From: Pseudomonas anuradhapurensis
GTDB taxonomy: Bacteria > Pseudomonadota > Gammaproteobacteria > Pseudomonadales > Pseudomonadaceae
Length of the DNA: 64,000 nt
NCBI RefSeq assembly: GCF_014269225.2
Contig: NZ_CP077097.1
Coordinates: forward strand, 5,033,001 to 5,097,000
Direction: 5' to 3'
Numbering within the stretch: the stretch's first letter is position 1; each line of letters begins with the position of its first letter. Position numbers and translations under genes: made by a program. The notes beneath the pieces are model-generated. The model was not told the origin of the DNA and made no database searches. It worked only from the letters and a program-made list of their open reading frames with translations. This document shows, piece after piece, positions 17,570 to 27,156 of the stretch.

Positions 17570-18709
17570 ATGTCCACTGTCTTTCCCGAAGATTCCGTCG
17601 GTCTGGTAGTACCGCAAACAGCCCGGTTCGATGAACCGCTGGCCCTGGCCTGTGGCCGCTCGCTGGCCAGTTATGAACTGGTCTACGAAACCTATGGCAC
17701 CCTCAACGCCAGCGCCAGCAACGCCGTGCTGATCTGCCATGCCCTGTCCGGCCACCATCATGCCGCTGGCTACCATGCCGCCACCGACCGCAAGCCGGGC
17801 TGGTGGGATAGCTGCATCGGCCCGGGCAAGCCGATCGACACCAACCGCTTCTTCGTGGTCAGCCTGAACAACCTGGGCGGCTGCAACGGCAGTACTGGCC
17901 CCAGCAGCATCAACCCGGCCACCGGCAAGCCCTATGGCGCGGATTTCCCGGTGCTGACCGTGGAAGACTGGGTACACAGCCAGGTACGCCTGGCCGAACG
18001 CCTGGGCATCCAGCAATGGGCTGCCGTGGTCGGCGGCAGCCTGGGCGGCATGCAGGCGCTGCAGTGGACCATCAGCTACCCCGAGCGCGTGCGCCATTGT
18101 GTCGATATCGCCTCGGCGCCCAAGCTGTCGGCACAGAACATCGCCTTCAACGAAGTGGCGCGCCAGGCCATCCTCACCGACCCCGAATTCCACGGTGGTT
18201 CGTTCCAGGACCAGGGCGTGATCCCCAAGCGTGGCTTGATGCTGGCGCGCATGGTCGGCCACATCACCTACCTGTCCGACGACTCGATGGGTGAAAAATT
18301 CGGCCGTGAGCTGAAGAGCGACAAGCTCAACTACGACTTCCATAGCGTCGAATTCCAGGTCGAAAGCTACTTGCGCTACCAGGGCGAAGAGTTTTCCGGG
18401 CGTTTCGACGCCAACACCTACCTGCTGATGACCAAGGCGCTGGACTACTTCGACCCGGCTGCTGCCCATGGCGGCGACCTGGCGGCCACCCTGGCCCACG
18501 TCAAGGCGGATTACTGCATCATGTCGTTCACTACCGACTGGCGCTTCTCGCCGGCCCGCTCGCGCGAAATCGTCAACGCCCTGATGGCCGCACGCAAGAA
18601 CGTCTGCTATCTGGAGATCGATTCGCCCTATGGGCACGATGCCTTCCTGATCCCCACGCCTCGCTACATGCAGGGTTTCGCGAACTACATGAACCGCATT
18701 GCCATCTGA
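17570..18709 (+). CDS. metX: Homoserine O-acyltransferase MetX
   Basis: This 379-residue alpha/beta hydrolase-fold enzyme activates homoserine for methionine synthesis. The nucleophile elbow [12 protein letters not shown] carries about Ser157. [17 protein letters not shown] and the C-terminal SPYGHDAFL complete the signature with the catalytic His; the Asp lies earlier in FTTDWRFSP. In Pseudomonas, MetX enzymes often use succinyl-CoA rather than acetyl-CoA; the donor cannot be settled here. It sits 7 bases upstream of metW, the conserved metXW pair. Confidence 0.93.
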   Translation: MSTVFPEDSVGLVVPQTARFDEPLALACGRSLASYELVYETYGTLNASASNAVLICHALSGHHHAAGYHAATDRKPGWWDSCIGPGKPIDTNRFFVVSLNNLGGCNGSTGPSSINPATGKPYGADFPVLTVEDWVHSQVRLAERLGIQQWAAVVGGSLGGMQALQWTISYPERVRHCVDIASAPKLSAQNIAFNEVARQAILTDPEFHGGSFQDQGVIPKRGLMLARMVGHITYLSDDSMGEKFGRELKSDKLNYDFHSVEFQVESYLRYQGEEFSGRFDANTYLLMTKALDYFDPAAAHGGDLAATLAHVKADYCIMSFTTDWRFSPARSREIVNALMAARKNVCYLEIDSPYGHDAFLIPTPRYMQGFANYMNRIAI

Positions 18710-18716
18710 GGACAGC

Positions 18717-19337
18717 ATGAGAGCCGATCTGGAAATCATCCACGACTGGATTCCCGCCGGCAGCCGGGTACTCGACCTGGGCTGCGGTAACGGCGAACTG
18801 CTGGCCTCACTGCGTGACCGCAAGCAGGTCACCGGCTACGGCCTGGAGATCGACGCTGACAACATCGCCGCCTGCGTGGCCAAGGGCGTCAACGTCATCG
18901 AGCAGGACCTGGACAAGGGCCTGGGCAACTTCGCCAGCAACAGCTTCGACGTGGTGATCATGACCCAGGCCCTGCAGGCCGTGGAGTACCCCGACCGCAT
19001 CCTCGACGAGATGCTGCGCGTGGGCCGCCAGTGCATCATCACCTTCCCCAACTTCGGCCACTGGCGTTGCCGCTGGTACCTGGCGACCAAGGGCCGCATG
19101 CCAGTGTCGGACTTCATGCCATACACCTGGTACAACACGCCGAACATCCACTTCTGCACCTTTGCCGACTTCGAGGAACTGGTGCACGAACGCAAGGCCA
19201 GGGTGCTTGACCGCCTGGCTGTCGACCACTTGCACCGTAATGGGTGGGGTGGCCGGCTTTGGCCTAATCTTCTAGGTGAGATCGGTATCTACCGCGTCAG
19301 CAGCCCGGGCCTGCAAGAGCACCAGCTCGCTGTCTGA
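18717..19337 (+). CDS. metW: MetW methionine biosynthesis protein
   Basis: This 206-residue methyltransferase-fold protein is encoded directly after metX. The SAM-binding motif is VLDLGCGNGELL, followed by GLEIDADNI and the MTQALQAVEYPDRILDEMLRVG block. MetW is required with MetX for homoserine acylation in several proteobacteria, where it is thought to form a complex with MetX. GAGGA precedes the ATG at 18717. The in-frame ATG six codons earlier overlaps metX and lacks a good binding site. Confidence 0.92.
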   Translation: MRADLEIIHDWIPAGSRVLDLGCGNGELLASLRDRKQVTGYGLEIDADNIAACVAKGVNVIEQDLDKGLGNFASNSFDVVIMTQALQAVEYPDRILDEMLRVGRQCIITFPNFGHWRCRWYLATKGRMPVSDFMPYTWYNTPNIHFCTFADFEELVHERKARVLDRLAVDHLHRNGWGGRLWPNLLGEIGIYRVSSPGLQEHQLAV

Positions 19338-19359
19338 CGCCTAGCGGAGGAACCACCCC

Positions 19360-19794
19360 ATGCGTCGCCTAGCCCTGCTCCTGATCAGCCTGTGCCTCGC
19401 CCTGCCGGCACTGGCTGCCGATGCTGCCCGCCCCGAGCGCAAGGAAGTGTTTGGCGACGTGACGGTGCACTACAGCGCATTCACCTCGAGCATGCTGACA
19501 CCAGCGGTGGCTGCAGCCACCGGCCTGGTACGCAGCAAGAACCAGGGCGTACTCAACATTGCCGTGCTCCGCGCCAACAAACCCGCCATCGCGGTGGTCA
19601 GCGGCACGGTCAAGGACCTGACCGGGCGCAGCACCCCGCTGTCGTTCAAGCAGATCAACGAGCAAGGCGCGGTGTACTACATCGCCCAGTTCAAGATCGA
19701 CCAGGCAGAGACCGTCACCTTCGACCTCAACATCGAAACCGGCGGCATCAGCAATTCCCTCAGCTTCAACCAGGAAGTGTTCCCAGGCGAATGA
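19360..19794 (+). CDS. Exported DUF4426 protein
   Basis: This 144-residue protein has a clear signal peptide ([22 protein letters not shown]) and one beta-rich periplasmic domain characteristic of DUF4426 ([21 protein letters not shown]; an IAQFKID strand). Its function is unknown. GGAGG lies nine bases upstream of the ATG. The stop overlaps the rdgB start, so the gene is locked into the metXW-rdgB-hemW run. This neighbourhood is conserved across gammaproteobacteria but gives no direct functional clue. Confidence 0.82.
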   Translation: MRRLALLLISLCLALPALAADAARPERKEVFGDVTVHYSAFTSSMLTPAVAAATGLVRSKNQGVLNIAVLRANKPAIAVVSGTVKDLTGRSTPLSFKQINEQGAVYYIAQFKIDQAETVTFDLNIETGGISNSLSFNQEVFPGE

Positions 19795-20387
19795 TGAATT
19801 TCCAGCAACTCGTATTGGCCAGCCATAACGCCGGCAAACTCAAGGAACTCCAGGCCATGCTCGGCGCGTCCGTGCAGCTGCGCTCGATCGGTGAGTTCAG
19901 CCAGGTGGAGCCGGAAGAAACCGGCCTGTCGTTCGTCGAGAACGCCATCCTCAAGGCACGTAATGCCGCACGCATTTCCGGCTTGCCGGCCCTGGCCGAC
20001 GATTCCGGCCTGGCAGTGGACTTCCTCGGTGGTGCACCGGGCATCTATTCGGCGCGCTATGCCGACGGCAAGGGTGATGCAGCAAATAACGCCAAGCTGC
20101 TCGAGGCCCTGAAAGATGTGCCCGAAGCAGAGCGCGGTGCGCAGTTCGTCTGCGTGCTGGCACTGGTGCGCCATGCCGACGACCCGCTGCCGATCCTGTG
20201 CGAAGGCCTGTGGCACGGGCGCATCATGTTCGAGGCCAGCGGCGAGCACGGCTTTGGCTATGACCCGCTGTTCTGGGTACCGGAGCGCGGCTGTTCCAGC
20301 GCCGAACTGGCCCCTGCGGACAAGAACCAGCTCAGCCACCGCGCGCGCGCCATGGCCCTGCTGCGTCAACGTCTGGGCCTGGCATGA
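19791..20387 (+). CDS. rdgB: XTP/dITP pyrophosphatase RdgB (HAM1 family)
   Basis: This 198-residue house-cleaning enzyme hydrolyses non-canonical purine triphosphates (XTP, dITP) to monophosphates and keeps them out of DNA. The N-terminal substrate loop [12 protein letters not shown], the [14 protein letters not shown] helix, the metal-binding [23 protein letters not shown] block and [12 protein letters not shown] are all present. The ATG at 19791 overlaps the upstream DUF4426 stop; a second ATG follows immediately. The stop overlaps the hemW start (ATGA). Confidence 0.95.
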   Translation: MMNFQQLVLASHNAGKLKELQAMLGASVQLRSIGEFSQVEPEETGLSFVENAILKARNAARISGLPALADDSGLAVDFLGGAPGIYSARYADGKGDAANNAKLLEALKDVPEAERGAQFVCVLALVRHADDPLPILCEGLWHGRIMFEASGEHGFGYDPLFWVPERGCSSAELAPADKNQLSHRARAMALLRQRLGLA

Positions 20388-21559
20388 TCGACACGCTGTC
20401 CACACCCGGCACGGCGGGTTTCACCAGCCTGCCGCCGCTGGCGCTGTACATCCACATCCCGTGGTGCGTACGCAAATGCCCTTACTGCGACTTCAACTCC
20501 CACGCCGCCGGCCCTGATCTGCCAGAAGATGCCTATGTCGCGGCCCTGCTGAACGACCTCGACCAAGAATTGGCCGCGGTGCAAGGCCGGCCGATCAGCT
20601 CGATCTTCTTCGGTGGCGGTACGCCCAGCCTGTTCAGCGCCGATGCCCTCGGCCGGCTGCTGCGAGGCGTGGAGCAACGCATTGCGTTTGCGCCAGAGAT
20701 CGAAATCACCCTGGAGGCCAACCCGGGCACGTTCGAGCAGGACAAGTTCAAGGCCTACCGGCAAACCGGCATCAACCGCCTGTCCATCGGTGTGCAGAGC
20801 TTCCAGCCAGCCAAGCTGCAGGCGCTGGGGCGCATCCACAATGGCGATGAAGCGGTCCGCGCCGCCGGCATGGCGCGTGCGGCCGGCTTCGACAACTTCA
20901 ACATGGACCTGATGCACGGCCTGCCCGAGCAGTCGCTGGATGACGCGCTGGGCGACCTGCGCCAGGCGATCGAACTGGGGCCCACGCATTTGTCGTGGTA
21001 CCAGCTGACCGTGGAGCCGAACACGGTGTTCTGGAACCAGCCACCGGAGCTTCCCGAGGACGACATCCTCTGGGACATCCAGGAAGCCGGCCAGGCGCTG
21101 ATGGCCGATCACGGCTTCCGCCAGTACGAGGTCTCGGCCTATGCCCAGGCTGGTCGTGCCGCGCGGCACAACCTCAATTACTGGCGCTTTGGCGACTTCA
21201 TCGGCATTGGTGCCGGTGCTCACGGCAAACTGACCTTCGCCGACGGTCGCATCCTGCGCACCTGGAAGACCCGCCTGCCCAAGGACTACCTGAACCTGGC
21301 CAAGCCGTTCAAAGCTGGCGAAAAGCTGCTGCCGGTCGACGAGCTGCCGTTCGAGTTCCTGATGAATGCCCTGCGCCTGACCGATGGAGTGGAGGCCGAA
21401 CTGTTCACCCAGCGCACCGGGCTGCCACTGGAACAGCTGCGCGAAGCACGGCGCGCCGCCGAACAAAAGGGCCTTTTGCAGGTCGAAGCGGATCGACTGG
21501 TGGCCACGCCACGAGGCCAGTTGTTCCTCAATGACCTGCTGCAGTATTTCTTGACCTAA
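20384..21559 (+). CDS. hemW: Radical SAM heme chaperone HemW
   Basis: This 391-residue protein is of the HemN-like/HemW group. The radical SAM cluster motif is [10 protein letters not shown], preceded by the typical [38 protein letters not shown] and [13 protein letters not shown] follow. A C-terminal HemN_C domain ends the protein. The single-CxxxCxxC form without the N-terminal extension of true oxygen-independent coproporphyrinogen oxidase, and its place after rdgB, favour HemW, a heme-binding chaperone. Many databases still label it HemN-like. Confidence 0.9.
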   Translation: MIDTLSTPGTAGFTSLPPLALYIHIPWCVRKCPYCDFNSHAAGPDLPEDAYVAALLNDLDQELAAVQGRPISSIFFGGGTPSLFSADALGRLLRGVEQRIAFAPEIEITLEANPGTFEQDKFKAYRQTGINRLSIGVQSFQPAKLQALGRIHNGDEAVRAAGMARAAGFDNFNMDLMHGLPEQSLDDALGDLRQAIELGPTHLSWYQLTVEPNTVFWNQPPELPEDDILWDIQEAGQALMADHGFRQYEVSAYAQAGRAARHNLNYWRFGDFIGIGAGAHGKLTFADGRILRTWKTRLPKDYLNLAKPFKAGEKLLPVDELPFEFLMNALRLTDGVEAELFTQRTGLPLEQLREARRAAEQKGLLQVEADRLVATPRGQLFLNDLLQYFLT

Positions 21560-21568
21560 GGATGACCC

Positions 21569-21895
21569 ATGGATCTGGTACTTGATCTGCTCGCGACGGT
21601 TTCCCGCTGGAGCCGCAGCAACCTGTCGGAGATTTCACTGGCCCTGGTGGGCTGCCTGCTGGTGCTGTTCGGCACCGATATCAAGGGCTGGGTGGAACAG
21701 CGCCTGGGCGGCTTGGCCGGCGCCCTGCGCGTACCGTTCATGGCCTTGCTGGTGATGATCGGCAGTGGTGTGGCGTTGATCTATGCCACACCCTGGGTAG
21801 TGAAGGGGCTGGGCCAGTTCAACAACTACGCGCTGGCGCCGGTGTTGCTGGTGGTGCTGGTGCTAATTGGGGTAGTGGCTGATCGGCGGGGCTGA
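21569..21895 (+). CDS. DUF3392 small inner-membrane protein
   Basis: This 108-residue protein has three hydrophobic segments (about 22-38, 54-74 and 86-104) and the FGTDIKGWVEQRLG connecting loop seen in DUF3392 proteins. Function is unknown. AAGGATGA overlaps the hemW stop region and lies just before the ATG. It is the last gene of the yggS-to-DUF3392 run and is followed by an intrinsic terminator. Confidence 0.8.
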   Translation: MDLVLDLLATVSRWSRSNLSEISLALVGCLLVLFGTDIKGWVEQRLGGLAGALRVPFMALLVMIGSGVALIYATPWVVKGLGQFNNYALAPVLLVVLVLIGVVADRRG

Positions 21896-21956
21896 GCCAA
21901 TCCACATTTGCTGCAACATGACCATGCCTGTGAGGCCGTAGTTGTCAGCCGGGGCT

Positions 21957-21988
21957 AAAAAAAACCGCCTTTTTCAAGGCGGTTTTTT
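21957..21988. terminator. Intrinsic terminator, probably bidirectional
   Basis: An ACCGCCTT/AAGGCGGT stem with A runs before it and T runs after it lies between the convergent DUF3392 and trmB genes, and can serve both strands. Confidence 0.85.
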
Positions 21989-22027
21989 CGTCTGCAGAAT
22001 CAGCGCATCGAACGGCTAACCAGCCAG

Positions 22028-22750
22028 TCAATCCACCTTCTCGAACTTCAAATCCCAAACCCCATGCCCCAGCCGCTCGCCACGGCGTTCGAACTTGGTG
22101 ATCGGGCGCTCTTCCGGGCGTGGCACATAGGTGCCGTCGGCCGCACGGTTGCGATAGCCCGGGGCAGCGCTCATCACTTCCAGCATGTACTCGGCATACG
22201 GCTCCCAGTCGGTAGCCATGTGGAACACGCCACCCGGCTTGAGCTTGCGCCGCACCAGCTCGGCGAACTCCAGCTGAACGATGCGCCGTTTGTGGTGGCG
22301 CGCTTTGTGCCATGGATCGGGGAAGAACAGCATCAGCCGGTCGAGGCTGTTGTCCGCCACGCAGCGGTTCAGCACTTCGATAGCATCGCAGTCATACACC
22401 CGCAGGTTCTTCAGCCCCTGGGTCAGCACGCCGTTGAGCAGCGCACCCACGCCTGGGCGGTGCACTTCCACACCGATGAAATCCTGCTCCGGCGCGGCAG
22501 CCGCCATTTCCAGCAGGGAATGGCCCATGCCGAAGCCGATCTCCAGGGTGCGCGGCGCCGAACGGCCGAACACCTGGTCGTAGTCCACCGGGCTGTCGGC
22601 CAACGGCAGGATGTACAGCGGGCCGCCCTGCTCCAGGCCGCGTTGCTGGCCTTCGGTCATGCGCCCGGCGCGCATCACGAAGCTCTTGATGCGGCGGTGC
22701 GGGCGGGCTTCGCCGTCAGGGGTGCTCGGCGTATCGTGCGATTCAGTCAT
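22028..22750 (-). CDS. trmB: tRNA (guanine-N7-)-methyltransferase TrmB
   Basis: This 240-residue enzyme forms m7G46 in the tRNA variable loop. The SAM site is [47 protein letters not shown] (PDPWxKxxHxKRR signature) and the C-terminal [14 protein letters not shown] are diagnostic. Nine bases separate it from thiG on the same strand, so the two are probably cotranscribed (thiS-thiG-trmB), a common Pseudomonas arrangement. Confidence 0.96.
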   Translation of the reverse strand: MTESHDTPSTPDGEARPHRRIKSFVMRAGRMTEGQQRGLEQGGPLYILPLADSPVDYDQVFGRSAPRTLEIGFGMGHSLLEMAAAAPEQDFIGVEVHRPGVGALLNGVLTQGLKNLRVYDCDAIEVLNRCVADNSLDRLMLFFPDPWHKARHHKRRIVQLEFAELVRRKLKPGGVFHMATDWEPYAEYMLEVMSAAPGYRNRAADGTYVPRPEERPITKFERRGERLGHGVWDLKFEKVD

Positions 22751-22759
22751 CAGGGGCTC

Positions 22760-23554
22760 TTACTTGATCAGACCTTCCAGCGGCGAGGAGGCGCTGGCAT
22801 AGAGTTTCTTCGGCATACGGCCGGCGAGGTAAGCCATGCGGCCGGCGACGATGGCGTGCTTCATGGCCTCGGCCATCAGCACCGGCTGCTGGGCGTGGGC
22901 AATGGCCGAGTTCATCAGCACCGCTTCGCAACCCATTTCCATGGCAATGGTGGCGTCGGAAGCAGTGCCCACGCCGGCATCGACCAGCACCGGCACCTTG
23001 GATTCTTCCAGGATGATCTGCAGGTTGTAGGGGTTGCAGATACCCAGGCCGGTACCGATCAGGCCAGCCAGGGGCATGACCGCGATGCAGCCGGCTTCGG
23101 CCAGCTGGCGGGCGATGATCGGGTCGTCGCTGGTGTAGACCATTACGTCGAAACCGTCCTTGACCAGCACTTCGGCGGCCTTGAGGGTTTCGATCACGTT
23201 GGGGAACAGGGTTTTCTGGTCAGCCAGTACTTCCAGCTTGACCAGGTTGTGGCCATCCAGCAGTTCACGTGCCAGGCGGCAGGTGCGCACGGCCTCGACC
23301 GCGTCGTAGCAGCCTGCGGTGTTTGGCAGGATGGTGTAACGGTCCGGTGGCAACACGTCGAGCAGGTTCGGCTCGCCCGGGTTCTGGCCGATGTTGGTCC
23401 GGCGCACGGCAACGGTGACGATTTCGGCACCCGAGGCCTCGATGGCCAGACGGGTTTCTTCCATGTCACGGTATTTGCCGGTACCGACCAGCAGGCGCGA
23501 CTGGAAAGTACGCCCGGCCAGGGTGAAGGGCTTGTCGCTGCGAACATTGCTCAT
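22760..23554 (-). CDS. thiG: Thiazole synthase ThiG
   Basis: This 264-residue TIM-barrel enzyme forms the thiazole phosphate of thiamine from deoxyxylulose phosphate, dehydroglycine and ThiS-thiocarboxylate. The Schiff-base lysine lies in [16 protein letters not shown]. Other signatures are [40 protein letters not shown] and the [11 protein letters not shown] end. The sulfur carrier thiS lies 54 bases upstream. Confidence 0.97.
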   Translation of the reverse strand: MSNVRSDKPFTLAGRTFQSRLLVGTGKYRDMEETRLAIEASGAEIVTVAVRRTNIGQNPGEPNLLDVLPPDRYTILPNTAGCYDAVEAVRTCRLARELLDGHNLVKLEVLADQKTLFPNVIETLKAAEVLVKDGFDVMVYTSDDPIIARQLAEAGCIAVMPLAGLIGTGLGICNPYNLQIILEESKVPVLVDAGVGTASDATIAMEMGCEAVLMNSAIAHAQQPVLMAEAMKHAIVAGRMAYLAGRMPKKLYASASSPLEGLIK

Positions 23555-23608
23555 GGTTGTTCCTCGGGAAAAGGTTGCAGGGCTTGCAGGTGAACCGCCG
23601 GGCCGCAG

Positions 23609-23809
23609 TCAGCCGCCACCAATGGCGTGGACCACTTCGACCTGGTCGCCATCATTCAGCAGCGTAGTGTCGTGCTGGCTACGCGGCACGATGTCCAGGT
23701 TCAGCTCCACCGCGACGCGGCGCCCGGTCAGCTCCAGGCGGGCCAGCAGGGCCGCGACGGATTCGCCAGCGGGCAATTCGTAAGGTTCACCGTTCAGTTG
23801 AATGCGCAT
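23609..23809 (-). CDS. thiS: Sulfur carrier protein ThiS
   Basis: This 66-residue beta-grasp (ubiquitin-like) protein MRIQLNGEPYELPAGESVAA ends in the obligatory Gly-Gly (VVHAIGGG). The C-terminus is adenylylated and thiocarboxylated to donate sulfur to ThiG. I chose the ATG at 23809, the only start that gives the family length; an ATG two codons upstream is possible. It precedes thiG on the minus strand. Confidence 0.95.
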   Translation of the reverse strand: MRIQLNGEPYELPAGESVAALLARLELTGRRVAVELNLDIVPRSQHDTTLLNDGDQVEVVHAIGGG

Positions 23810-23913
23810 GCGCACGGCCACCATTGTGCTTTGGGGGGCACGCATTCTAGCGCCGAACCACCCCGCAACCCAAGGGCGGCGCGCGCCATTAGTCGCGATT
23901 GTGGACCACTCGG

Positions 23914-24285
23914 TCAGCCCAGCCGCCACGCCGCCAGGCCCAGGCACAACCAGCCGGCGAGGAAGCACAGCCCGCCAAGCGGGGTGATGATGCCGAGCTT
24001 GCCCAGGCCGCTGAGGGTGAGCAGGTACAGGCTGCCGGAGAACAGCACTATGCCCAGGGCAAACAGCGCGCCCGCCCAGCCGACCAGGCGCCCGGGCAGG
24101 TGGGCCGAGAGCACCGCGACAGCGAGGATCGCCAGGGCGTGCACCAGCTGGTAGGTCACACCGGTCTGGAAGATCGCCAGGTAGTCGGCTGTCAGCCGGC
24201 TTTTCAGGCCGTGAGCCGCAAAAGCGCCCAAGGCGACACCGGTAAAGCCGAAAAAGGCGGCGAGCATCAGGAAGCTGCGAAGCAT
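23914..24285 (-). CDS. DUF423 (YgdD-type) membrane protein
   Basis: This 123-residue protein has four predicted transmembrane helices and the DUF423 pattern: GFTGVALGAFAAHGLK, a YQLVHALAIL helix, FSGSLYLLTLSG and TPLGGLCFLAGWLCL. Function is unknown. Its start overlaps the mtgA promoter region on the other strand. It may lead the thiS-thiG-trmB transcript, 104 bases ahead of thiS. Confidence 0.85.
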   Translation of the reverse strand: MLRSFLMLAAFFGFTGVALGAFAAHGLKSRLTADYLAIFQTGVTYQLVHALAILAVAVLSAHLPGRLVGWAGALFALGIVLFSGSLYLLTLSGLGKLGIITPLGGLCFLAGWLCLGLAAWRLG

Positions 24286-24310
24286 GGGACGACTCCTTGG
24301 ATCGGGTCTG

Positions 24311-24316
24311 TATAAT
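24311..24316 (+). promoter_or_regulatory. Likely -10 element for mtgA
   Basis: A perfect TATAAT lies 34 bases before the mtgA ATG. The -35 region falls inside the start of the divergent DUF423 gene and has no good match. Confidence 0.4.
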
Positions 24317-24349
24317 GGCCCCTTCCACCCGTACGGCCAAGCCATCGCC

Positions 24350-25060
24350 ATGCTGCCAACCCTTCTCCGCCGCCTCTCCCGTGCCCTGCTCTGGTTCGCT
24401 GCCGGCAGCATCGTGCTGGTGCTGGTGTTCCGCTGGGTGCCACCACCCGGCACAGCGCTGATGGTCGAGCGCAAAGTGCAGTCCTGGGTGAATGGCGAGC
24501 CGATCGACCTGCAGCGGGACTGGGAGCCTTGGGAGAACATCTCCGACGAGCTCAAGGTCGCGGTCATCGCTGGCGAGGACCAGAAGTTCGCCAACCACTG
24601 GGGCTTCGACATTCCGGCCATCCAGGCGGCGCTGGCCTACAACGAGCGTGGCGGCAGTATTCGTGGTGCCAGCACCCTGACCCAGCAAGTGGCCAAGAAC
24701 CTGTTCCTGTGGTCCGGGCGCAGCTGGTTGCGCAAAGGGCTGGAGGCGTGGTTCACCGCGCTGATCGAGCTGTTCTGGTCGAAGGAACGGATTCTCGAGG
24801 TCTACCTGAACAGCGCCGAATGGGGCAAGGGCGTATTCGGCGCCCAGGCGGCGGCGCGTTATCACTTTGGCGTCGATGCCAGCCGGCTCAGCCGCCAGCA
24901 GGCGGCGCAGCTGGCGGCCGTGCTGCCAAGCCCGATCAAGTGGAGTGCCAGTCGGCCGAGCGCCTATGTGGCCAGCCGGGCCGGATGGATTCGGCGGCAG
25001 ATGAGCCAGCTGGGTGGCCCCAGCTATCTGATGCAGCTCGACACTTCGCGCAAGCCTTGA
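24350..25060 (+). CDS. mtgA: Monofunctional peptidoglycan glycosyltransferase MtgA
   Basis: This 236-residue enzyme polymerises lipid II into glycan strands without a transpeptidase domain. One N-terminal transmembrane helix (about 10-28) is followed by a GT51 domain with EDQKFANHWGFD (catalytic Glu), GASTLTQQVAKN, RKGLEAWFTALIE and the ILEVYLNSAEWG block. It is at the normal MtgA length. The stop codon lies within a long perfect-arm palindrome that precedes the shared terminator with rpoH. Confidence 0.94.
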   Translation: MLPTLLRRLSRALLWFAAGSIVLVLVFRWVPPPGTALMVERKVQSWVNGEPIDLQRDWEPWENISDELKVAVIAGEDQKFANHWGFDIPAIQAALAYNERGGSIRGASTLTQQVAKNLFLWSGRSWLRKGLEAWFTALIELFWSKERILEVYLNSAEWGKGVFGAQAAARYHFGVDASRLSRQQAAQLAAVLPSPIKWSASRPSAYVASRAGWIRRQMSQLGGPSYLMQLDTSRKP

Positions 25061-25106
25061 GGGCTCTTCGCGGGCGCGCCCGCGAAGAGGCCTTCAAGGC
25101 TTGCGC
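25048..25106. repeat. 59-base near-perfect palindrome spanning the mtgA stop codon
   Basis: GCGCAAGCCTTGA and its exact complement TCAAGGCTTGCGC enclose a second palindrome, CTCTTCGCGGGCG CGCCCGCGAAGAG (25064-25089), the latter of the GCGGGC REP type. The outer left arm includes the last mtgA codons and its TGA stop. Confidence 0.85.
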
Positions 25107-25145
25107 AAAAAAAAGCCGCTCACCCTATCTGGGCCAGCGGCTTTT
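25107..25145. terminator. Terminator shared by rpoH and mtgA
   Basis: An AAAAGCCGCT/AGCGGCTTTT stem around a 15-base loop is followed on the minus strand by eight T residues (rpoH side) and on the plus strand by four T residues (mtgA side). Confidence 0.8.
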
Positions 25146-25164
25146 CCTTGCAGTCAGGGCTCGA

Positions 25165-26019
25165 TCAGGCCGCGATCAATGCCTTGACCTTGTTCATCGC
25201 ATTCTTCTCCAGCTGGCGAATCCGCTCAGCCGAAACGCTGTACTTGTCCGCCAACTCATGCAGCGTGGCCTTCTCTTCCGCCAGCCAGCGCTGGTACAGA
25301 ATGTCGCGGCTACGCTCGTCCAACCCTTGCAGCGCTTCGTGCAGGTTGCTGGTGGAGTTGTCGCTCCAGTCGGCATCCTCCAGCTGCATCGCCGGGTCGT
25401 AGCGGTGGTCTTCCAGGTAGTGCGCAGGCGACTGGAAGGCGCTGTCGTCGTCAGCTTCCGCTGCTGGGTCGAAGGCCATGTCCTGGCCGCTCAGGCGGCT
25501 TTCCATCTCGCGCACTTCACGCGGTTCAACGCCCAGGCTTTCCGCCACGCGGTGCACTTCGTCGTTGCTCAGCCAGGCCAGACGCTTCTTCTGGCTGCGC
25601 AGGTTGAAGAACAGCTTGCGCTGGGCCTTGGTAGTGGCCACCTTGACGATGCGCCAGTTGCGCAGGATGAACTCGTGGATCTCCGCCTTGATCCAGTGCA
25701 CGGCGAACGACACCAGGCGCACACCCATTTCCGGGTTGAAGCGCTTGACGGCTTTCATCAGGCCGACGTTGCCTTCCTGGATCAGGTCGGCCTGGGCCAG
25801 CCCGTAGCCGGCGTAGCTGCGGGCGATATGTACGACGAAACGCAGGTGGGCCATCACCATCTGGCGAGCGGCCTCGACATCCTGCTCATAATAGAGACGC
25901 TCGCCCAGATCACGCTCCTGCTCGACCGTCAGCAGCGGAATGCTGTTGACCGTGTGCACGTAGGCTTCCAGGTTTGCACCGGGTACCAGGGCATAGGCAG
26001 GTTGCAACGATGTGGTCAT
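25165..26019 (-). CDS. rpoH: Heat-shock sigma factor RpoH (sigma-32)
   Basis: This 284-residue alternative sigma factor directs transcription of chaperone and protease genes. Region 2 is clear ([39 protein letters not shown]). The RpoH box QRKLFFNLR follows, and region 4 ends in the helix-turn-helix [21 protein letters not shown]. It lies downstream of ftsX but has its own upstream region with a sigma-E-type promoter. Its mRNA may form a heat-sensitive structure as in E. coli; I did not evaluate this. Confidence 0.97.
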   Translation of the reverse strand: MTTSLQPAYALVPGANLEAYVHTVNSIPLLTVEQERDLGERLYYEQDVEAARQMVMAHLRFVVHIARSYAGYGLAQADLIQEGNVGLMKAVKRFNPEMGVRLVSFAVHWIKAEIHEFILRNWRIVKVATTKAQRKLFFNLRSQKKRLAWLSNDEVHRVAESLGVEPREVREMESRLSGQDMAFDPAAEADDDSAFQSPAHYLEDHRYDPAMQLEDADWSDNSTSNLHEALQGLDERSRDILYQRWLAEEKATLHELADKYSVSAERIRQLEKNAMNKVKALIAA

Positions 26020-26066
26020 TCAAGAACCTCCGACTTACCAGACTCGCACCTTGTGGGCGCTGCCAA

Positions 26067-26095
26067 CATTGACCTGGAACGACGGTACAAGTTCC
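26067..26095 (-). promoter_or_regulatory. Candidate sigma-E/AlgU promoter for rpoH
   Basis: On the minus strand GGAACTT (26095-26089) and TCAATG (26072-26067) are separated by 16 bases, matching the extracytoplasmic sigma consensus GAACTT-N16/17-TCnnA. The -10 end is 47 bases before the rpoH start. A TTGACA (26114-26109) just upstream could belong to an overlapping sigma-70 promoter. Confidence 0.6.
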
Positions 26096-26130
26096 ATAGT
26101 GAAGAATTTGTCAATGCTGGCACTTAAAAA

Positions 26131-27156
26131 CTATCGCGGCGCCAGCTCGTTCAGGTGGCGGGCGACTGCAATCCATGCACCGATATACCCCAACAGCACC
26201 GCTCCGATCAAGAGCGACAGACCATCGGACACCGGCACCCCGCCCAGGGCGAAGTCGCTGCCATACAGGCCAGAAAGCCCTACCACCGCCTCGTTCAGCC
26301 AGTTCAGGCCAAACGCCAGGATACCCCACGCCAGCAGGCCTGCGCCCAGCCCATAGAGGGCTCCCATGTACAGGAAAGGCCGGCGCACGTAGGCGTCGGT
26401 GCCACCGACCAGCTTGATCACTTCGATCTCGGTGCGACGGTTTTCAATATGTAGCCGAATTGTGTTACCGATTACTAACAGCAAGGCAGAAATCAGCATC
26501 ACGGCCAGGCCGAAGACGAAACGGTCACCCAGCTTGAGGATCGCCGCCAGGCGCTCGACCCACAGCAGGTCGAGCTGCGCCACCTCTACCCGTGGCAGCT
26601 CGGACAAGCGCTGACGCAAGGCTTCCAGCGCCGGTTTGTCGACCTCGGTCGGGGTCACCACGACCACGCCTGGCAGCGGGTTGTCGGGCAGTTCACGCAG
26701 GGCTTCACCCAGGCCGGACTGCTGCTGGAATTCCTCCAGCGCCTGCTCGCGGCTGACATACAGTGCGTCAGCCACACCGGGCATGCCCTTGATCTCGTCG
26801 CGCAGCGCCTCACCTTCGCGGCTGCCGGCGTCGAGCTTGAGGTACAGCGAAATCTGCGCGGCGCGCTGCCACGAGCCGCCAAGCTTTTCGACGTTCTTCA
26901 GCAGTAGCGACAGGCCCATGGGCATGCTCAGCGCTACCGCCATTACCAGGCAGGTGAAGAAGCTGCCGATCGGCTGCTTGCCCAGACGGCGCAGGCTGTC
27001 GGCCAGGCTGGCACGGTGGCTTTCCAGCCAGGCATGCAGCAGCGTGCGGAAATCCGGGCCGTCATCGTCATCACCGTGTTTTTTCTTTGCCGGTTGCGGA
27101 TCGGCCGGTTTCGGCGCAACCCGCTCGGAAACTTTAGGTGTGCGTGTAGTGGTCAT
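26131..27156 (-). CDS. ftsX: Cell-division membrane protein FtsX
   Basis: This 341-residue protein has a charged cytoplasmic N-terminus (KKKHGDDDDG), a first transmembrane helix at about 65-85, a periplasmic domain (about 86-210) and three more helices. With FtsE it forms an ABC-type complex at the septum that activates amidases via EnvC-like partners. The ENRRTEIEVIKLVGGTDAYVRRPFL loop and the C-terminal GYIGAWIAVARHLNEL are typical. Its start overlaps the ftsE stop by four bases. Confidence 0.95.
   Translation of the reverse strand: MTTTRTPKVSERVAPKPADPQPAKKKHGDDDDGPDFRTLLHAWLESHRASLADSLRRLGKQPIGSFFTCLVMAVALSMPMGLSLLLKNVEKLGGSWQRAAQISLYLKLDAGSREGEALRDEIKGMPGVADALYVSREQALEEFQQQSGLGEALRELPDNPLPGVVVVTPTEVDKPALEALRQRLSELPRVEVAQLDLLWVERLAAILKLGDRFVFGLAVMLISALLLVIGNTIRLHIENRRTEIEVIKLVGGTDAYVRRPFLYMGALYGLGAGLLAWGILAFGLNWLNEAVVGLSGLYGSDFALGGVPVSDGLSLLIGAVLLGYIGAWIAVARHLNELAPR

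Noticed and set aside
24529..26127. Plus-strand frame of over 500 codons across mtgA, the terminator and rpoH
   Set aside because: It runs out of frame through mtgA and antisense through rpoH and crosses a strong terminator.
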